Shown here: positions 35,318 to 44,428 of the stretch, one piece after another
Numbering within the stretch: position 1 is the stretch's first letter
How the letters are laid out: each line of letters opens with the position of its first letter
From: Giardia muris
Taxonomy: Eukaryota; Fornicata; Diplomonadida; Hexamitidae
Length of the DNA: 64,000 bases
NCBI GenBank assembly: GCA_006247105.1
Contig: CM016926.1
Coordinates: forward strand, 372,001 to 436,000
Direction of reading: 5' to 3'
Position numbers and translations under genes: made by a program
The notes under the pieces: model-generated
What the model saw: only the letters and a program-made list of their open reading frames with translations
What the model was told of the DNA's origin: nothing
Databases searched by the model: none

Positions 35318-37612
35318 TCACTCGTTCTGAACGTGGATGAAGTTGATGACGTTGTTCCCGCACTTCGGGCATTTCCCACTGTAAAGGGTCGCGGGGTTCC
35401 CGTCCGTGGAGACGAGGTGGCGACAAGGAAGAGCAACGAAGACCGGTTGCCCAGGAACCAGGGACGGTGAACCTCGGCTCGGAGGCTGCGCATAGCTGTT
35501 AGTCATGACAGAATACTGCATCCCACTCATCCCCATTCCAGTCCCGATCATGTTCGGCTCCCCGGTCGCTCCCATGCGCGCGGCCTCGAGCGTGTTACGC
35601 AGCGGTGACCCAGGGGGAGGCGAGGAGACGTAGTTCGGGTTCGCGCCCTGGAGCTGGGCGAGAGGAAGACGGGTCCGAGGAGAGGTCCCACTTGTGCTCT
35701 CATACTCCTTCTTCGTCGGGACACGGTCGCGCGTGTGAGCATCAGGGTCGGGATACTCCTCCGTCGGGTCCGGGCCAGCGATGGACTCGCGCAGCTCCCT
35801 GATGAGGTTCTTGTCGCGCGCCGTCGTACTGAGCCGCGTCGCGTTCCTCACGGTCGCACTGTTCGGGTAGTTATCGCCCTGGAAGGGATCGTCCGTGGCA
35901 GGCGTCGTATAATAGTGCTTGTAGAGAGGGTACTCCGGGTATACGTTAGAGGAGTGCGGGTCGACGATTTCGTTGTCTCCCCCGGGGCCGTACGACGGGT
36001 GGACCACCGCAAACGTTCCGATGTTGGGGTTGACGACGTGGTCCGCGACCTCGGTCATCCCGAGCGGTTGGAAGTTGCTGTTCTCGACGACGCTCGTGAC
36101 GGTGGTGACGACTTGCCCGTTCGGGAGCTGGTACGTCACAGGGGCCATCCGGTGCCCAGGAGGGAGGTTCGTGTACTGCGAGGCCTCGGCTACGTTCTGG
36201 ATGGTCTGCGTCATAGACGCGGTGCTGTATCGGCGGATGCTCGGGGTGCGCGCGGGATTGACCGTCGAGTTGAAAGTCGGGGGCATCTGGCGCGTGGGGA
36301 CAACCACTGGGACGTCCTCCTCCGCAATAGAGAGGTCCGTCTGTGCCAGAACCCGAGTGCTCTCCGGAATGGGCTGAGCGACGACAAGACTGGCACGCAT
36401 CGTGGCGGTGGGACGCTGGACGTGGCCTGTGTCATCCGAGGGCATGTTCAGTCCAACCTTCGGACGAGTCGGCCCAGGAGTCCCAACACGAAGAACGGGC
36501 TCGCTCGGAACTGCCTGGCGCGGATAATTACGCCGGACGGGTGCAGAGGTGCGAATCTTCGTGTTGCCCAACTGGAGCGTCTGATAGCTGCTGTGCTCGG
36601 TGAAGGTGTCCATGTCCTCTATACCCGTCGTTCCTAGAATGGCGCTCGCGCGCTTCGGATCAAATGTCTGGTTGGTAGAGGGTTGAGAAGGCGAGCCCCG
36701 AGCCGGCGCCGAACCTGAGTAATGGTCGTCTTGGTGATAGGCAATCATAGACTGTTGCCTATAGCTCTGTTCGTTACCATAGAACGACTCGCTCACTTTT
36801 GTATTCAACCTTGCCACCGAATCATTTCTCTCATCGTGGGTCCCACTAAAGCCTTCAGTGGAGTCTCCGTCAGTAACGCTCTTCGTCTTCCCAGCGTCCT
36901 TCCCCTTCTTCTTGGAGGCTGTACTCCCCTTGGTCGCAGCCGTCTTGGTCGTCGCTTGGCTCTTCGCCTGGCTCTTCTTGCTGGTCATCGTTGTGGTATC
37001 GGGGTTCAGAATATCTGCGATCTCGCTATGGCCGTTTTCGTCTGCATACTGATAAGCTAGCCTCCCATTGCTATCCTTTATTGTGGCCTCGGATTTCTTG
37101 AGATGCATGGCAACCTCCTGCCTACCCGCCTCGGCTGCATACATGAGGGCGGTCTTCCCCTCTCCGTTCTGCATCTTTTCCTCCTTCGCGAGAAGCTTGA
37201 CGACGGCGATGTTCCCGGTGGTGGCAGCGAACATAAGAGCGGTGTCCTTCATGCTTGTCGTCTTCCCCGCCTCCTTCGAGACGAGTAGCTTGACAATCTC
37301 CGGGTGCTCAGCCTGGGCGGCGTAGATGAGCGCGGTCATCCCATCCTGATCGCTCATCCCGCCCTCCGAGCCCACGAGGGCCTTCGCCACGTCCACATGC
37401 CCGTTCTGCGCGGCGAACATGAGCGCGGTCGTCCCCTCGCTGTTTTGCATCCCGCTCTCCTTGGCTAGCAGCTTCACCAGTTTCACGTAGCCCTCGGACG
37501 CCGCGTGCATCAGGGCGGTATTGCCCAACTCGTCTTGCTTGCATGTCTCCGCCAGGTTTGCCTTCACCAGTTTCTCGTCGTTGGCCTTGACGGCATCTAT
37601 GAGGGCTGACAT
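35318..37612 (-). CDS. Ankyrin repeat protein (protein 21.1 type) with C-terminal half-RING tail
   Basis: 764 residues from the ATG at 37610-37612 (MSALIDAVKANDEKL), after AAAAAGAAA. Six to seven very regular ankyrin repeats in residues 1-200 (GNTALMHAASEGYVKLVKLLAKE and copies). A long disordered middle (about 210-720) is rich in Ser, Thr, Pro and Asn. The last ~45 residues hold PCRH-x15-CPKCG, a Cys/His/Cys/Cys set like the second half of a RING or a zinc ribbon. A similar tail ends two other proteins in this window. Scaffold role is inferred. Confidence 0.82.
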   Translation of the reverse strand: MSALIDAVKANDEKLVKANLAETCKQDELGNTALMHAASEGYVKLVKLLAKESGMQNSEGTTALMFAAQNGHVDVAKALVGSEGGMSDQDGMTALIYAAQAEHPEIVKLLVSKEAGKTTSMKDTALMFAATTGNIAVVKLLAKEEKMQNGEGKTALMYAAEAGRQEVAMHLKKSEATIKDSNGRLAYQYADENGHSEIADILNPDTTTMTSKKSQAKSQATTKTAATKGSTASKKKGKDAGKTKSVTDGDSTEGFSGTHDERNDSVARLNTKVSESFYGNEQSYRQQSMIAYHQDDHYSGSAPARGSPSQPSTNQTFDPKRASAILGTTGIEDMDTFTEHSSYQTLQLGNTKIRTSAPVRRNYPRQAVPSEPVLRVGTPGPTRPKVGLNMPSDDTGHVQRPTATMRASLVVAQPIPESTRVLAQTDLSIAEEDVPVVVPTRQMPPTFNSTVNPARTPSIRRYSTASMTQTIQNVAEASQYTNLPPGHRMAPVTYQLPNGQVVTTVTSVVENSNFQPLGMTEVADHVVNPNIGTFAVVHPSYGPGGDNEIVDPHSSNVYPEYPLYKHYYTTPATDDPFQGDNYPNSATVRNATRLSTTARDKNLIRELRESIAGPDPTEEYPDPDAHTRDRVPTKKEYESTSGTSPRTRLPLAQLQGANPNYVSSPPPGSPLRNTLEAARMGATGEPNMIGTGMGMSGMQYSVMTNSYAQPPSRGSPSLVPGQPVFVALPCRHLVSTDGNPATLYSGKCPKCGNNVINFIHVQNE

Positions 37613-37759
37613 TTCTTTTTTAGGGCGCAAGATTCCCAGATTTTCTGGTAGGCGGTTTAATGGGTTCTAGAGCCTCGACTTGGTGCGCACCTGGCGTGGG
37701 GCTCTACTTGGGAGGGGGAGTGATGGAATAGGAGCCCCCCGTGCCCATTGGACCGAAAA

Positions 37760-39049
37760 ATGTTATGGGTGGCAAACTTCGCCGAGATCTTGACAGAGTT
37801 CCATCTCCCCACCTTCACCGCGCGGGCCGAGTGTCTTGGCCTCCAGGTCGAGCCCAGGATGCCGTACTCCAGTCCCGTCCTTCTATTCACTACCCCAGGC
37901 TCGTACGTTGACACTTTCAGGACCATTGAAGGGTTCCTTAGCAGCCTCATCTTACTGAAGGAGTATGGGCTTCTATTAGCAGAGGGGACGTCGTATGAGG
38001 AACTTATCCTCGACCCTACGGCTCTTGATGCAAGGATCGCATCCAGTCTCAGTGATATAGCTGCCATCATTGGGAAGGATGTTCATGACCTCACGTTCGG
38101 TTTTGGAATGAATGTGGTTGGACAAAAAGTTCAGAATTCGAAGAAGGTCGAGCAATATCATCAAATCATCGGAACATGTCCATCCCTTCTCCCCCTTGCT
38201 TGTAATCTCCGTACCCCTGATGTACGCTTCGTCATAGTCGATGACCAGCTTTCAGTTCAAAGAGGAATAGGAGAACGTCGTCTTTTTCTAGTCCTTCAGA
38301 GTTCTCTTTATCGAGAAGGTGCAATGCGCCTACGATTACATGGTTTCAACCTCCCAACGCGTTGTTTCATCGGCCCGACGTCAATGGACCCGGAGTTGGC
38401 CTTCATTATGTGCGAGGTGGCTAAGGTGAAGAGCGGGTACGTGGTATGTGACCCCTTTGCCGGGACGTGCAGTATCCTCGTCAGCGCAGCATTCTATGGA
38501 TGCATTGCCGTTGGTGGCGACCTGGATATCAAGATATTGCGTGGGAAGGGTGGAAAGCAGCATTATAGTCAAAACTTTATCAGCTACGGTTTACCTCAGC
38601 CTCTCCTCTCGTTACATGACGCGCATAAGCCTGCATATCGGCAAGAGGTGTTTGATGCTATCCTCTGTGACCCACCATACTCCATTCGTGCTGGTGCACG
38701 TGTAGCTAACTCACGCGCTGGCTATGGCTTCAAGAACATTGCGGACAAGGAAAACGTTGCTGACCTGTTCTTAGCAGTCCTGGACTTTGCGGCATTGACG
38801 CTTCGTGTTGGAGGTCGGCTTGCATTCTGGCTTCCCTATCTCATCGAGTATCACGAAGATTCGGATATCCCTCAGCATGCAGATTTCGAGCTGGTGACCT
38901 CACCTTCACAGAAGCTTACTGGTGGGTATGGACGTCGGCTTTGCGTCTTTGAAAGACGACGGCGAAGTGAGCCTTCTGTTCGTGCATCTTATAGCGGAGT
39001 TCCTAGTCATCGTCGACTAACACAAACGTTAGGTTACATTCGTGCTTAA
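37760..39049 (+). CDS. TRMT11: TRM11-type tRNA (guanine10-N2) methyltransferase
   Basis: 429 residues from the ATG at 37760, with GACCGAAAA before it. The N-terminal ~150 residues correspond to the THUMP-like tRNA-binding part. SAM motif I is DPFAGTCSIL from Asp231, and the catalytic motif IV is DAILCDPPYSIRAGAR with DPPY at 304-307, both typical of Trm11/TRMT11. LGYIRA ends the protein. It should place m2G at position 10 of tRNAs, acting with TRM112 in other eukaryotes. The stop lies within TTAAGTGAAAA, and the next ATG begins 9 bp after it. Confidence 0.92.
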   Translation: MLWVANFAEILTEFHLPTFTARAECLGLQVEPRMPYSSPVLLFTTPGSYVDTFRTIEGFLSSLILLKEYGLLLAEGTSYEELILDPTALDARIASSLSDIAAIIGKDVHDLTFGFGMNVVGQKVQNSKKVEQYHQIIGTCPSLLPLACNLRTPDVRFVIVDDQLSVQRGIGERRLFLVLQSSLYREGAMRLRLHGFNLPTRCFIGPTSMDPELAFIMCEVAKVKSGYVVCDPFAGTCSILVSAAFYGCIAVGGDLDIKILRGKGGKQHYSQNFISYGLPQPLLSLHDAHKPAYRQEVFDAILCDPPYSIRAGARVANSRAGYGFKNIADKENVADLFLAVLDFAALTLRVGGRLAFWLPYLIEYHEDSDIPQHADFELVTSPSQKLTGGYGRRLCVFERRRRSEPSVRASYSGVPSHRRLTQTLGYIRA

Positions 39050-39054
39050 GTGAA
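39049..39054 (+). terminator. Poly(A)-type hexamer AGTGAA at the stop
   Basis: TTAAGTGAAAATCATG: the last base of the TAA stop starts AGTGAA (39049-39054), and the next ATG starts at 39059. Signal matches AGTRAA. Confidence 0.45.
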
Positions 39055-39058
39055 AATC

Positions 39059-39670
39059 ATGCTTTCCGCGAGTGTCGCTGCAGCCTCCGGGATGGTTGCT
39101 GGGCTTCTAACCTATACCCTTCTTGGTCGGCGAAGCAAGGAACGTATGCAAGAGCCCGCACTCTTCATTACTGGTGATCTCCTTGTCAAACAAGAACGTC
39201 GACATGGTATTACCCGTGCTCTTCTCCAGATCTCTCCCGAGACGTGTACATCTCTTACTCGGCATTCCAAACCACTTGGTATCTACCCCACAAATGGCCT
39301 CTCCTCATGGGTTGTCCGACAGGCTTGTACTAACCTCGGACTCAATGAAGTCGTTCTCAAGAAGCCTAAACCTGATTCCACTGGTCTAGTCATTGGGATG
39401 AATAAGAATGCCGATATCCTTGTCGAAAGCCCTACAGAACTTGATTTGATAGACGAGTATCTGACTCACGTTGGTTATCGTCCCACTGGTGGGCAAAGTG
39501 TCGCGTGCGTACTTGCCATGCTTGATGAAGAACGAAATAGGACTGAACAGGAGTCAATGAGTCCCACCCCACATCTGAATGGATACTTTCGGATCGCCAC
39601 AGCATTGACAGAGGCGCGGCCCTTGACGGTCCGTCTTCTCGCCGCCACCTTGCGTGGTAAACGAGGATGA
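39059..39670 (+). CDS. Small membrane-anchored protein, possibly a diverged PTH2 relative
   Basis: 203 residues from the ATG at 39059. An N-terminal hydrophobic segment (MLSASVAAASGMVAGLLTYTLLG) would insert in a membrane or act as a signal anchor. The soluble part begins with LFITGDLLVKQERRHGITRA and ends near PTELDLIDEYLTHVGY. The layout (N-terminal anchor, a D-L-containing first strand, a final DLIDxxxxH helix) resembles vertebrate PTRH2 peptidyl-tRNA hydrolase. Key residues such as the GxxAAQxxHA signature are not present, so enzymatic activity is doubtful. No firm function is assigned. Stop and next start are 16 bp apart. Confidence 0.55.
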   Translation: MLSASVAAASGMVAGLLTYTLLGRRSKERMQEPALFITGDLLVKQERRHGITRALLQISPETCTSLTRHSKPLGIYPTNGLSSWVVRQACTNLGLNEVVLKKPKPDSTGLVIGMNKNADILVESPTELDLIDEYLTHVGYRPTGGQSVACVLAMLDEERNRTEQESMSPTPHLNGYFRIATALTEARPLTVRLLAATLRGKRG

Positions 39671-39686
39671 TAGACTCCAAGCAAAA

Positions 39687-41432
39687 ATGCTCTCCTTCAT
39701 GTTTCTCATGTTGAGTCTTGGGTCCCCACCACCCATTCGTTACCTCTCGGTCCTCCCAGATACCTTTCTTGTGGAGGGGACGAGTCCTGCGGCCCTTGCC
39801 ACGATCAAGGTCCAGGATCGAGTACTAGAGCAAGGGTATGTTTATTCCGTCATCCAGACGAATCCCGAGGCCTCAAATGAAGAGCAGGCGTATGGGGCGG
39901 GCTTTGTGGAAGGGTATGCGCTTGGAGATGCGTTAGCAGACCATATGGAGAATGTCCTGATTGATACCTTCAATGGAAGCTTCCCTCATCAATTCCGCTC
40001 ATATGCGACGAAGAACCTCGAATACATTCACACGAAGACGAGGGGGGATGACTTGTCAGATTTCTGGCTTGGTGTCAAGGCCGCCTGTGACTGGTTACGT
40101 GGTCTTACAGATGGATATGCGCGTTATGCCACAGAGAACGGACTACCTCTCTATGACATCGAGGACTTCTTCATGTACAATGCTGTCGGTGATTGGGAAG
40201 ACCTCGAAGCCATTCTCGTCCCAGAGGAGGCAAAAATGACACGTCACACTCGGATTGAGCTCGGACAACACCATCATTGTTCTGGTGCCATCCGTTTGAC
40301 CCCAGCACTTGATGATGCGTACTTCTCTCATGATACGTGGACTAGCTTTGGGAGCGGGTTCAACCGCGTTATGAAATCCCTACAGCTTCACCTGTCATTT
40401 GGGACATCAAAGCACCAGCGGATCAGCTTCTCATCGATGCCAGGTCTCTTTTCTTCCGTTGATGACTTTTATGTTCAAGAAGTTAGTGATTCCTCTTATA
40501 CTAAGAGCTCAAATATGGCGGTTCTTGAGACGACCTTTCACACTTTCAATGAGTCATTGTACGGTGAGTTCCTGACCACCGAAGGAACCGTCGTCTTGAC
40601 TTGGATGCGTGCACAGGTCGCGAATCTTCTATCCCATACGGCGGACGAGTGGCCTAAGCACTTCAATCAGGAGGAATCCTTCACATATAACAACGCGTGG
40701 ATCATCCTCGACTATGCAGCCCTACGTGACGTGGTCGTGGCGACCCAGCCTTCATCGTCGGCCTCAACCTTAACAATGAATCCAAAGGATCTATATATGA
40801 CCCGTCAGGATTATATCCAGAAGGAGGACATAGTCCTCCTCTACATCAACGAGGTCGTCCCTGGGCATACCAAGGCGTACGACGTCACCGCTAATCTCCT
40901 CCGCGATGGATACTTCTTCTCCATTAATACGCCCATGGATGAGGAGCTCTTCGTGATCTCTGGGTATGCCGACAAGAACGACCCCTATTGGAGCTTCAAT
41001 GAGTCCGCACGCTATAAGATTTTCACTCGTGAGCTTCCAAAGGTGACGACGCTACAAGACTTCAAGCTTCTCATGCGATATAACGACTACCTTCATGACG
41101 AGGCCTCGAACCTCGACCCCGGTCAATCCATTGCCTCGCGTTACGACCTGCGTGACCCACACCTTTGTGGCCGAACAGGTTCCCTCTTTGGAGCTACAGA
41201 TTCGAAGGTGACAGACTCCTTCCTTGCCTCACGGCTCGCCTTTGAGGTCATCATTGGACCAGCTCGAGGCAAGGATAGCGCTCTGCCACTATTCAACTTC
41301 AGCGTTTTTGATAATCTTCCACGCCGTGGGGTTCCAGACGTCCTCCCTAACGTTTGGAGTGTATTTCTTCCCACTACCCTCTCTAGCTTCTCCAACCCTT
41401 CCGGTCCTACGCCTATTCCTGAATCTGAGTGA
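39687..41432 (+). CDS. Phospholipase B-like protein (PLBD/Ntn-hydrolase fold)
   Basis: 581 residues from the ATG at 39687 after CAAAA; the family is typically 550-590. An N-terminal signal peptide is suggested by MLSFMFLMLSLGS. Family signatures: HHCSGAIRL with the putative N-terminal-nucleophile Cys198 after autoprocessing, DTWTSFGSGFNRVMKSLQLH, SSMPGLFSSVDDFYVQ, LETTFHTFN. These follow C(S)GxI, TW...MxRxxK, SxPGxxxSxDDFY and ETT of phospholipase B-like/LAMA proteins. Lysosome-type or secreted hydrolases acting on lipids or peptides are known. Several N-glycosylation sequons are visible. The stop overlaps AGTGAA. Confidence 0.88.
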   Translation: MLSFMFLMLSLGSPPPIRYLSVLPDTFLVEGTSPAALATIKVQDRVLEQGYVYSVIQTNPEASNEEQAYGAGFVEGYALGDALADHMENVLIDTFNGSFPHQFRSYATKNLEYIHTKTRGDDLSDFWLGVKAACDWLRGLTDGYARYATENGLPLYDIEDFFMYNAVGDWEDLEAILVPEEAKMTRHTRIELGQHHHCSGAIRLTPALDDAYFSHDTWTSFGSGFNRVMKSLQLHLSFGTSKHQRISFSSMPGLFSSVDDFYVQEVSDSSYTKSSNMAVLETTFHTFNESLYGEFLTTEGTVVLTWMRAQVANLLSHTADEWPKHFNQEESFTYNNAWIILDYAALRDVVVATQPSSSASTLTMNPKDLYMTRQDYIQKEDIVLLYINEVVPGHTKAYDVTANLLRDGYFFSINTPMDEELFVISGYADKNDPYWSFNESARYKIFTRELPKVTTLQDFKLLMRYNDYLHDEASNLDPGQSIASRYDLRDPHLCGRTGSLFGATDSKVTDSFLASRLAFEVIIGPARGKDSALPLFNFSVFDNLPRRGVPDVLPNVWSVFLPTTLSSFSNPSGPTPIPESE

Positions 41433-41433
41433 A
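41428..41433 (+). terminator. Poly(A)-type hexamer AGTGAA containing the stop
   Basis: CTGAGTGAATG: the TGA stop (41430-41432) is within AGTGAA, matching AGTRAA. Confidence 0.45.
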
Positions 41434-41500
41434 TGGCCTCATAACTCTTCTTCTTTTCTTCTTTCGAGTATTTTTTGGATCCTCGAACCCAACAAGGAAG

Positions 41501-42442
41501 ATGAGCACCAAGAAGCCGCAGAAGCAAGAGCCACGCGTCCCAACGCGCGCCGACTTCGACGGGATCCACGTCGCTTACACCGCAAAGACCCGAAGTTTGA
41601 TGGTTGCGGACGTCACGAAAATCTTCGCAGAGACCCTATCTCCCATTCGTTCCTTACTCGACGAGGCAATCATCGACTACATCACCGAGTTCCTGTACGA
41701 ATGCCGTCGTGAAAGCCTCGAGTATCACAAGATGTACGTTGGATATCGCCTTCTTCTTTACCTCTTCCATGCCCTTCGTCATGGCGTCCAGTCTGATAAG
41801 CTCTCCCTTGCCGTCGCCTCGAAGCTGAACTACATGATGTCCCCCATCGAGGGCTTCGAATATTGTCTTGATGAAATCACTACCGCGGACTTCGAGAATC
41901 CTGCCGAACCCATCTCTGTTGATGACGATCATGATCAGTTGGTCTACCTTGACGAGCTTTGGGCAAAGGAGTGTTACAAGACATTGTCCGGAGGCCATAG
42001 TATTGAGGTTCCACGTCCTCCTTCTCAACAGAAGTCGGTATCTAGCCAGAAGGCCCGTAGCGCCGTACCCCCACCCGTGGAGACGAAATACTCCTTCGTC
42101 CTGGCCGAAAACGAAGCCGTCTTACTTGCCAGACTCTATAGACCCTTATTGCAGAGTCCAACCCTTTGGACCTCCTGTTTCTCGTATGCACGACCAACAG
42201 TATGCGGACTGGAGAGTGTTCCTATTCCTGCCAAGCCTCATACCCGTGAGCTCCCACCTCTCAACGAATCCTATCCATATAAAAAGCTTCCCCCACTTGA
42301 GGCTAAGATCATTAGTTATGCTCGGCCTCGAATGGCAAAGATCTTTCGCGAGCTACAAGACTACCTTGTCCAACAGGGGACGAATACGTCAATACCCGGG
42401 ACGCCTTCGACAAGTGGGGGACAACGCAATTTGGCTAAGTAG
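41501..42442 (+). CDS. Protein of unknown function, 313 residues
   Basis: Not recognised. Start chosen at the ATG at 41501 after AACAAGGAAG; a GTG at 41429 would extend it by a Phe-rich stretch. The first ~130 residues look alpha-helical and start with a basic stretch (MSTKKPQKQEPRVPTRADF). A Leu/Tyr-rich helix follows (YVGYRLLLYLFHALRHGVQS), then a Pro-rich middle (SIEVPRPPSQQ) and a helical C-terminus (KIFRELQDYLVQQ). It lies next to the RSPH9 gene group, but nothing in the sequence shows a flagellar role. The last eight bases overlap the convergent gene on the other strand. Confidence 0.65.
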   Translation: MSTKKPQKQEPRVPTRADFDGIHVAYTAKTRSLMVADVTKIFAETLSPIRSLLDEAIIDYITEFLYECRRESLEYHKMYVGYRLLLYLFHALRHGVQSDKLSLAVASKLNYMMSPIEGFEYCLDEITTADFENPAEPISVDDDHDQLVYLDELWAKECYKTLSGGHSIEVPRPPSQQKSVSSQKARSAVPPPVETKYSFVLAENEAVLLARLYRPLLQSPTLWTSCFSYARPTVCGLESVPIPAKPHTRELPPLNESYPYKKLPPLEAKIISYARPRMAKIFRELQDYLVQQGTNTSIPGTPSTSGGQRNLAK

Positions 42443-43487
42443 ACTCGACCGGCTCCTCAGGTGCTGGTTCATTATCGAGGTTGATGAGGATGACGTCCTC
42501 GGTCTCGGCGTTACATACTCGACATAGTTCTCCACGGAAATACTTTTCCTTCTGGGCGAAGAAGTAGTGCCGACAGGGCAGCCGTAGGTAGCACTGCTGG
42601 CCACGGGGTGGACAGCTTGGTGGATTATGCATGGCACATATCGTATCTAGCCGTGATATATGTAAGCGCATCTCCTCCACCTTCCCTTCCTTAACGACGA
42701 GGTCGTTCTGAAGCGTCTGGCGCGTGGCATGATAGACGCTAATCAGGTTGATGAGTTCTTTCTTATCGATAATGTTAGTGATGGTAGACATACTGGAATC
42801 AAGGGCTAAAGCCGCCTTATTTATCCCATCTCCCAGAACGTTCTTCGTTGGACGTCCTGTTCCTTTGGCTACCCGTCTAACACCCCTACCACCTGGGACA
42901 CCGCTTCGTGAAGCTGGGAATGAAGTCTCACGTCCTTCCTCAAGGACTGGGGTACAACTGCGTGCTAAGGGTTGTAACCGAAGCATCAGGGTCTTATCAA
43001 ACGTTGAAGCATACGCCCTCGCGTGTTGCTTCTCTCGGTCGGTCGGGGGCTCCTTTTGCCAGACCTTACGATCATTGGAATGGTCGAGGAATTCCTGGAT
43101 TATCTCCGGATCCCGAGGAGCCAAACTCTCCCCGTAGATGTTGAACGACGTGATCGACCGGACGTACTCCTTAATTGGTAGCCGGGTCTTGTTAAGCTCC
43201 TCTTGTAAAACAGAAGATGGTCCTCGAAAGCGACCATCGGGTTGTCGTCGAGGACGAGTCCGCCCAACCTTCTTGGGATGTTCGTAATTGTCTAGGCTCG
43301 TCTTGATCACGTCTGGCAGGTCAAAGGCGGACATCTTCGTCGGGTTTTTGCGTTCCATTGAAGGGAAGAGCATCGTGTCTGCGACATTCGGCCGGTATTG
43401 ATCAGCCCCTTCCGGACACCCTCCACTTCGGGGCGTTCCTCGTGCCCTGAGTGGTGGCATTGTCAATGAGGTGGACAGGGATGTCAT
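42435..43487 (-). CDS. Protein with C-terminal half-RING-like zinc tail, 350 residues
   Basis: Start taken at the ATG 43485-43487, 19 bp from the divergent RSPH9 start; a later ATG at 43460 is also possible. The first 80 residues are basic and Pro/Gly-rich. Residues ~80-230 look partly helical, and a coiled-coil stretch runs from about 245 to 290. The C-terminal ~70 residues carry CAMH, CPPRGQQC, then PCRH-x14-CRVC: the same PCxH ... CxxC tail as two of the ankyrin proteins here, plus extra Cys/His that could complete a full RING. E3 ligase or adaptor role is possible but not shown. Convergent overlap of eight bases with the 313-residue gene. Confidence 0.65.
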   Translation of the reverse strand: MTSLSTSLTMPPLRARGTPRSGGCPEGADQYRPNVADTMLFPSMERKNPTKMSAFDLPDVIKTSLDNYEHPKKVGRTRPRRQPDGRFRGPSSVLQEELNKTRLPIKEYVRSITSFNIYGESLAPRDPEIIQEFLDHSNDRKVWQKEPPTDREKQHARAYASTFDKTLMLRLQPLARSCTPVLEEGRETSFPASRSGVPGGRGVRRVAKGTGRPTKNVLGDGINKAALALDSSMSTITNIIDKKELINLISVYHATRQTLQNDLVVKEGKVEEMRLHISRLDTICAMHNPPSCPPRGQQCYLRLPCRHYFFAQKEKYFRGELCRVCNAETEDVILINLDNEPAPEEPVEST

Positions 43488-43506
43488 TGTGAGACCCCCA
43501 AAAAAT
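43488..43506. promoter_or_regulatory. Shared start region of a divergent pair
   Basis: 19 bp (TGTGAGACCCCCAAAAAAT) between the ATG at 43487 (minus) and that of RSPH9 at 43507. The A-run abuts the RSPH9 start. Confidence 0.45.
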
Positions 43507-44409
43507 ATGGAACTCGACTTTTCGACCATTGCACCACGCCTCCGTACCGTTGGCCTACATATTACACAGGAGGAGCAGGACATCGTCGATGCGGCCTTTC
43601 CCTGGCTGCTGCACGAGTATCGGCTCGATCATATCCAATACTTCGGAAAGGTCTTCACGGTTCTTCCACAGCCGTATCTAGTCATTCGTGGGTTCCGAGA
43701 AGGTTCTGTGACACCAGTCTTCCTCGTCACCCTTGGAGGTATCGACTGGACAGAACTCCCAACTCCTGACGAGAAGGTCATCGAGGCCTTGGAGACTATC
43801 CATTATGGTTTACTTTGTCAACACCCATTCACTGGGAAGTTGCATGAGCGTTTGCCGCGGCCAGAGGGTGAGCCTGAAGAGGAGGAGGAACCGGAGGAGG
43901 AAGAGGAAAAAGGAGAGGATGAAGGTGAAGAGAAAGAGGAGGGTGAGGAAGAAGGTGAGGAAAGAACGAAGAAGGAACCGAAACCGAAGAAAGAGAAGCC
44001 ATTGAAACCGACGGAAGCACATCGGCTTGCTCTGAACGTCACGGAGATACAAAATAGCCTTCAATTGATCATCCCTGTTGCATATTCAAAGAAGGGATCA
44101 CAACCAGTACGTAATGCTTCATTTAGGGGTCTAATGAATCCATCAAGCTCGGACATTGCAGTTAAGTCGGAGTACTTAGCCTTTCTTGAGAACAGTTATA
44201 GTGGAGGGATGAGTGCATGTCCAACGATTGCGACATATCCATATTCTTTCACATACCCAAGTCGTTTCTGTCCGGAGAATAATTGCTTGCTAGTTTCCAA
44301 CCGTTTTTGGCCTGGAGCACGTTATTACGTCTTTTCTGGGACGCTGATTTGGGGATCTGCGTATGAAGGAACTGGATTGATGGATATCGCTGCCCATACG
44401 ACACAATGA
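43507..44409 (+). CDS. RSPH9: RSPH9 radial spoke head protein with acidic insert
   Basis: 300 residues from the ATG at 43507 after AAAAAAT. RSPH9-like stretches: EYRLDHIQYFGKVF (compare DYRYDRVLFWGRI), LGGIDWTELP, LQLIIPVAYSKK ... NASFRGL (compare AIIPRGA ... NRTFEGL), and LVSNRFWPGARYYV ... YEGTGLMDI (compare LLWPGLTFYHA ... YVGTGEKNMD). Residues ~120-165 are an almost pure Glu/Lys insert (~45 residues) absent from the animal protein, encoded by GAGGAGGAG-type repeats. It should be in the radial spoke head of axonemes. Vertebrate RSPH9 is 276 residues. The insert may vary in length. Confidence 0.82.
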   Translation: MELDFSTIAPRLRTVGLHITQEEQDIVDAAFPWLLHEYRLDHIQYFGKVFTVLPQPYLVIRGFREGSVTPVFLVTLGGIDWTELPTPDEKVIEALETIHYGLLCQHPFTGKLHERLPRPEGEPEEEEEPEEEEEKGEDEGEEKEEGEEEGEERTKKEPKPKKEKPLKPTEAHRLALNVTEIQNSLQLIIPVAYSKKGSQPVRNASFRGLMNPSSSDIAVKSEYLAFLENSYSGGMSACPTIATYPYSFTYPSRFCPENNCLLVSNRFWPGARYYVFSGTLIWGSAYEGTGLMDIAAHTTQ

Positions 44410-44428
44410 TGGCAATGGGGAAAAGTAA

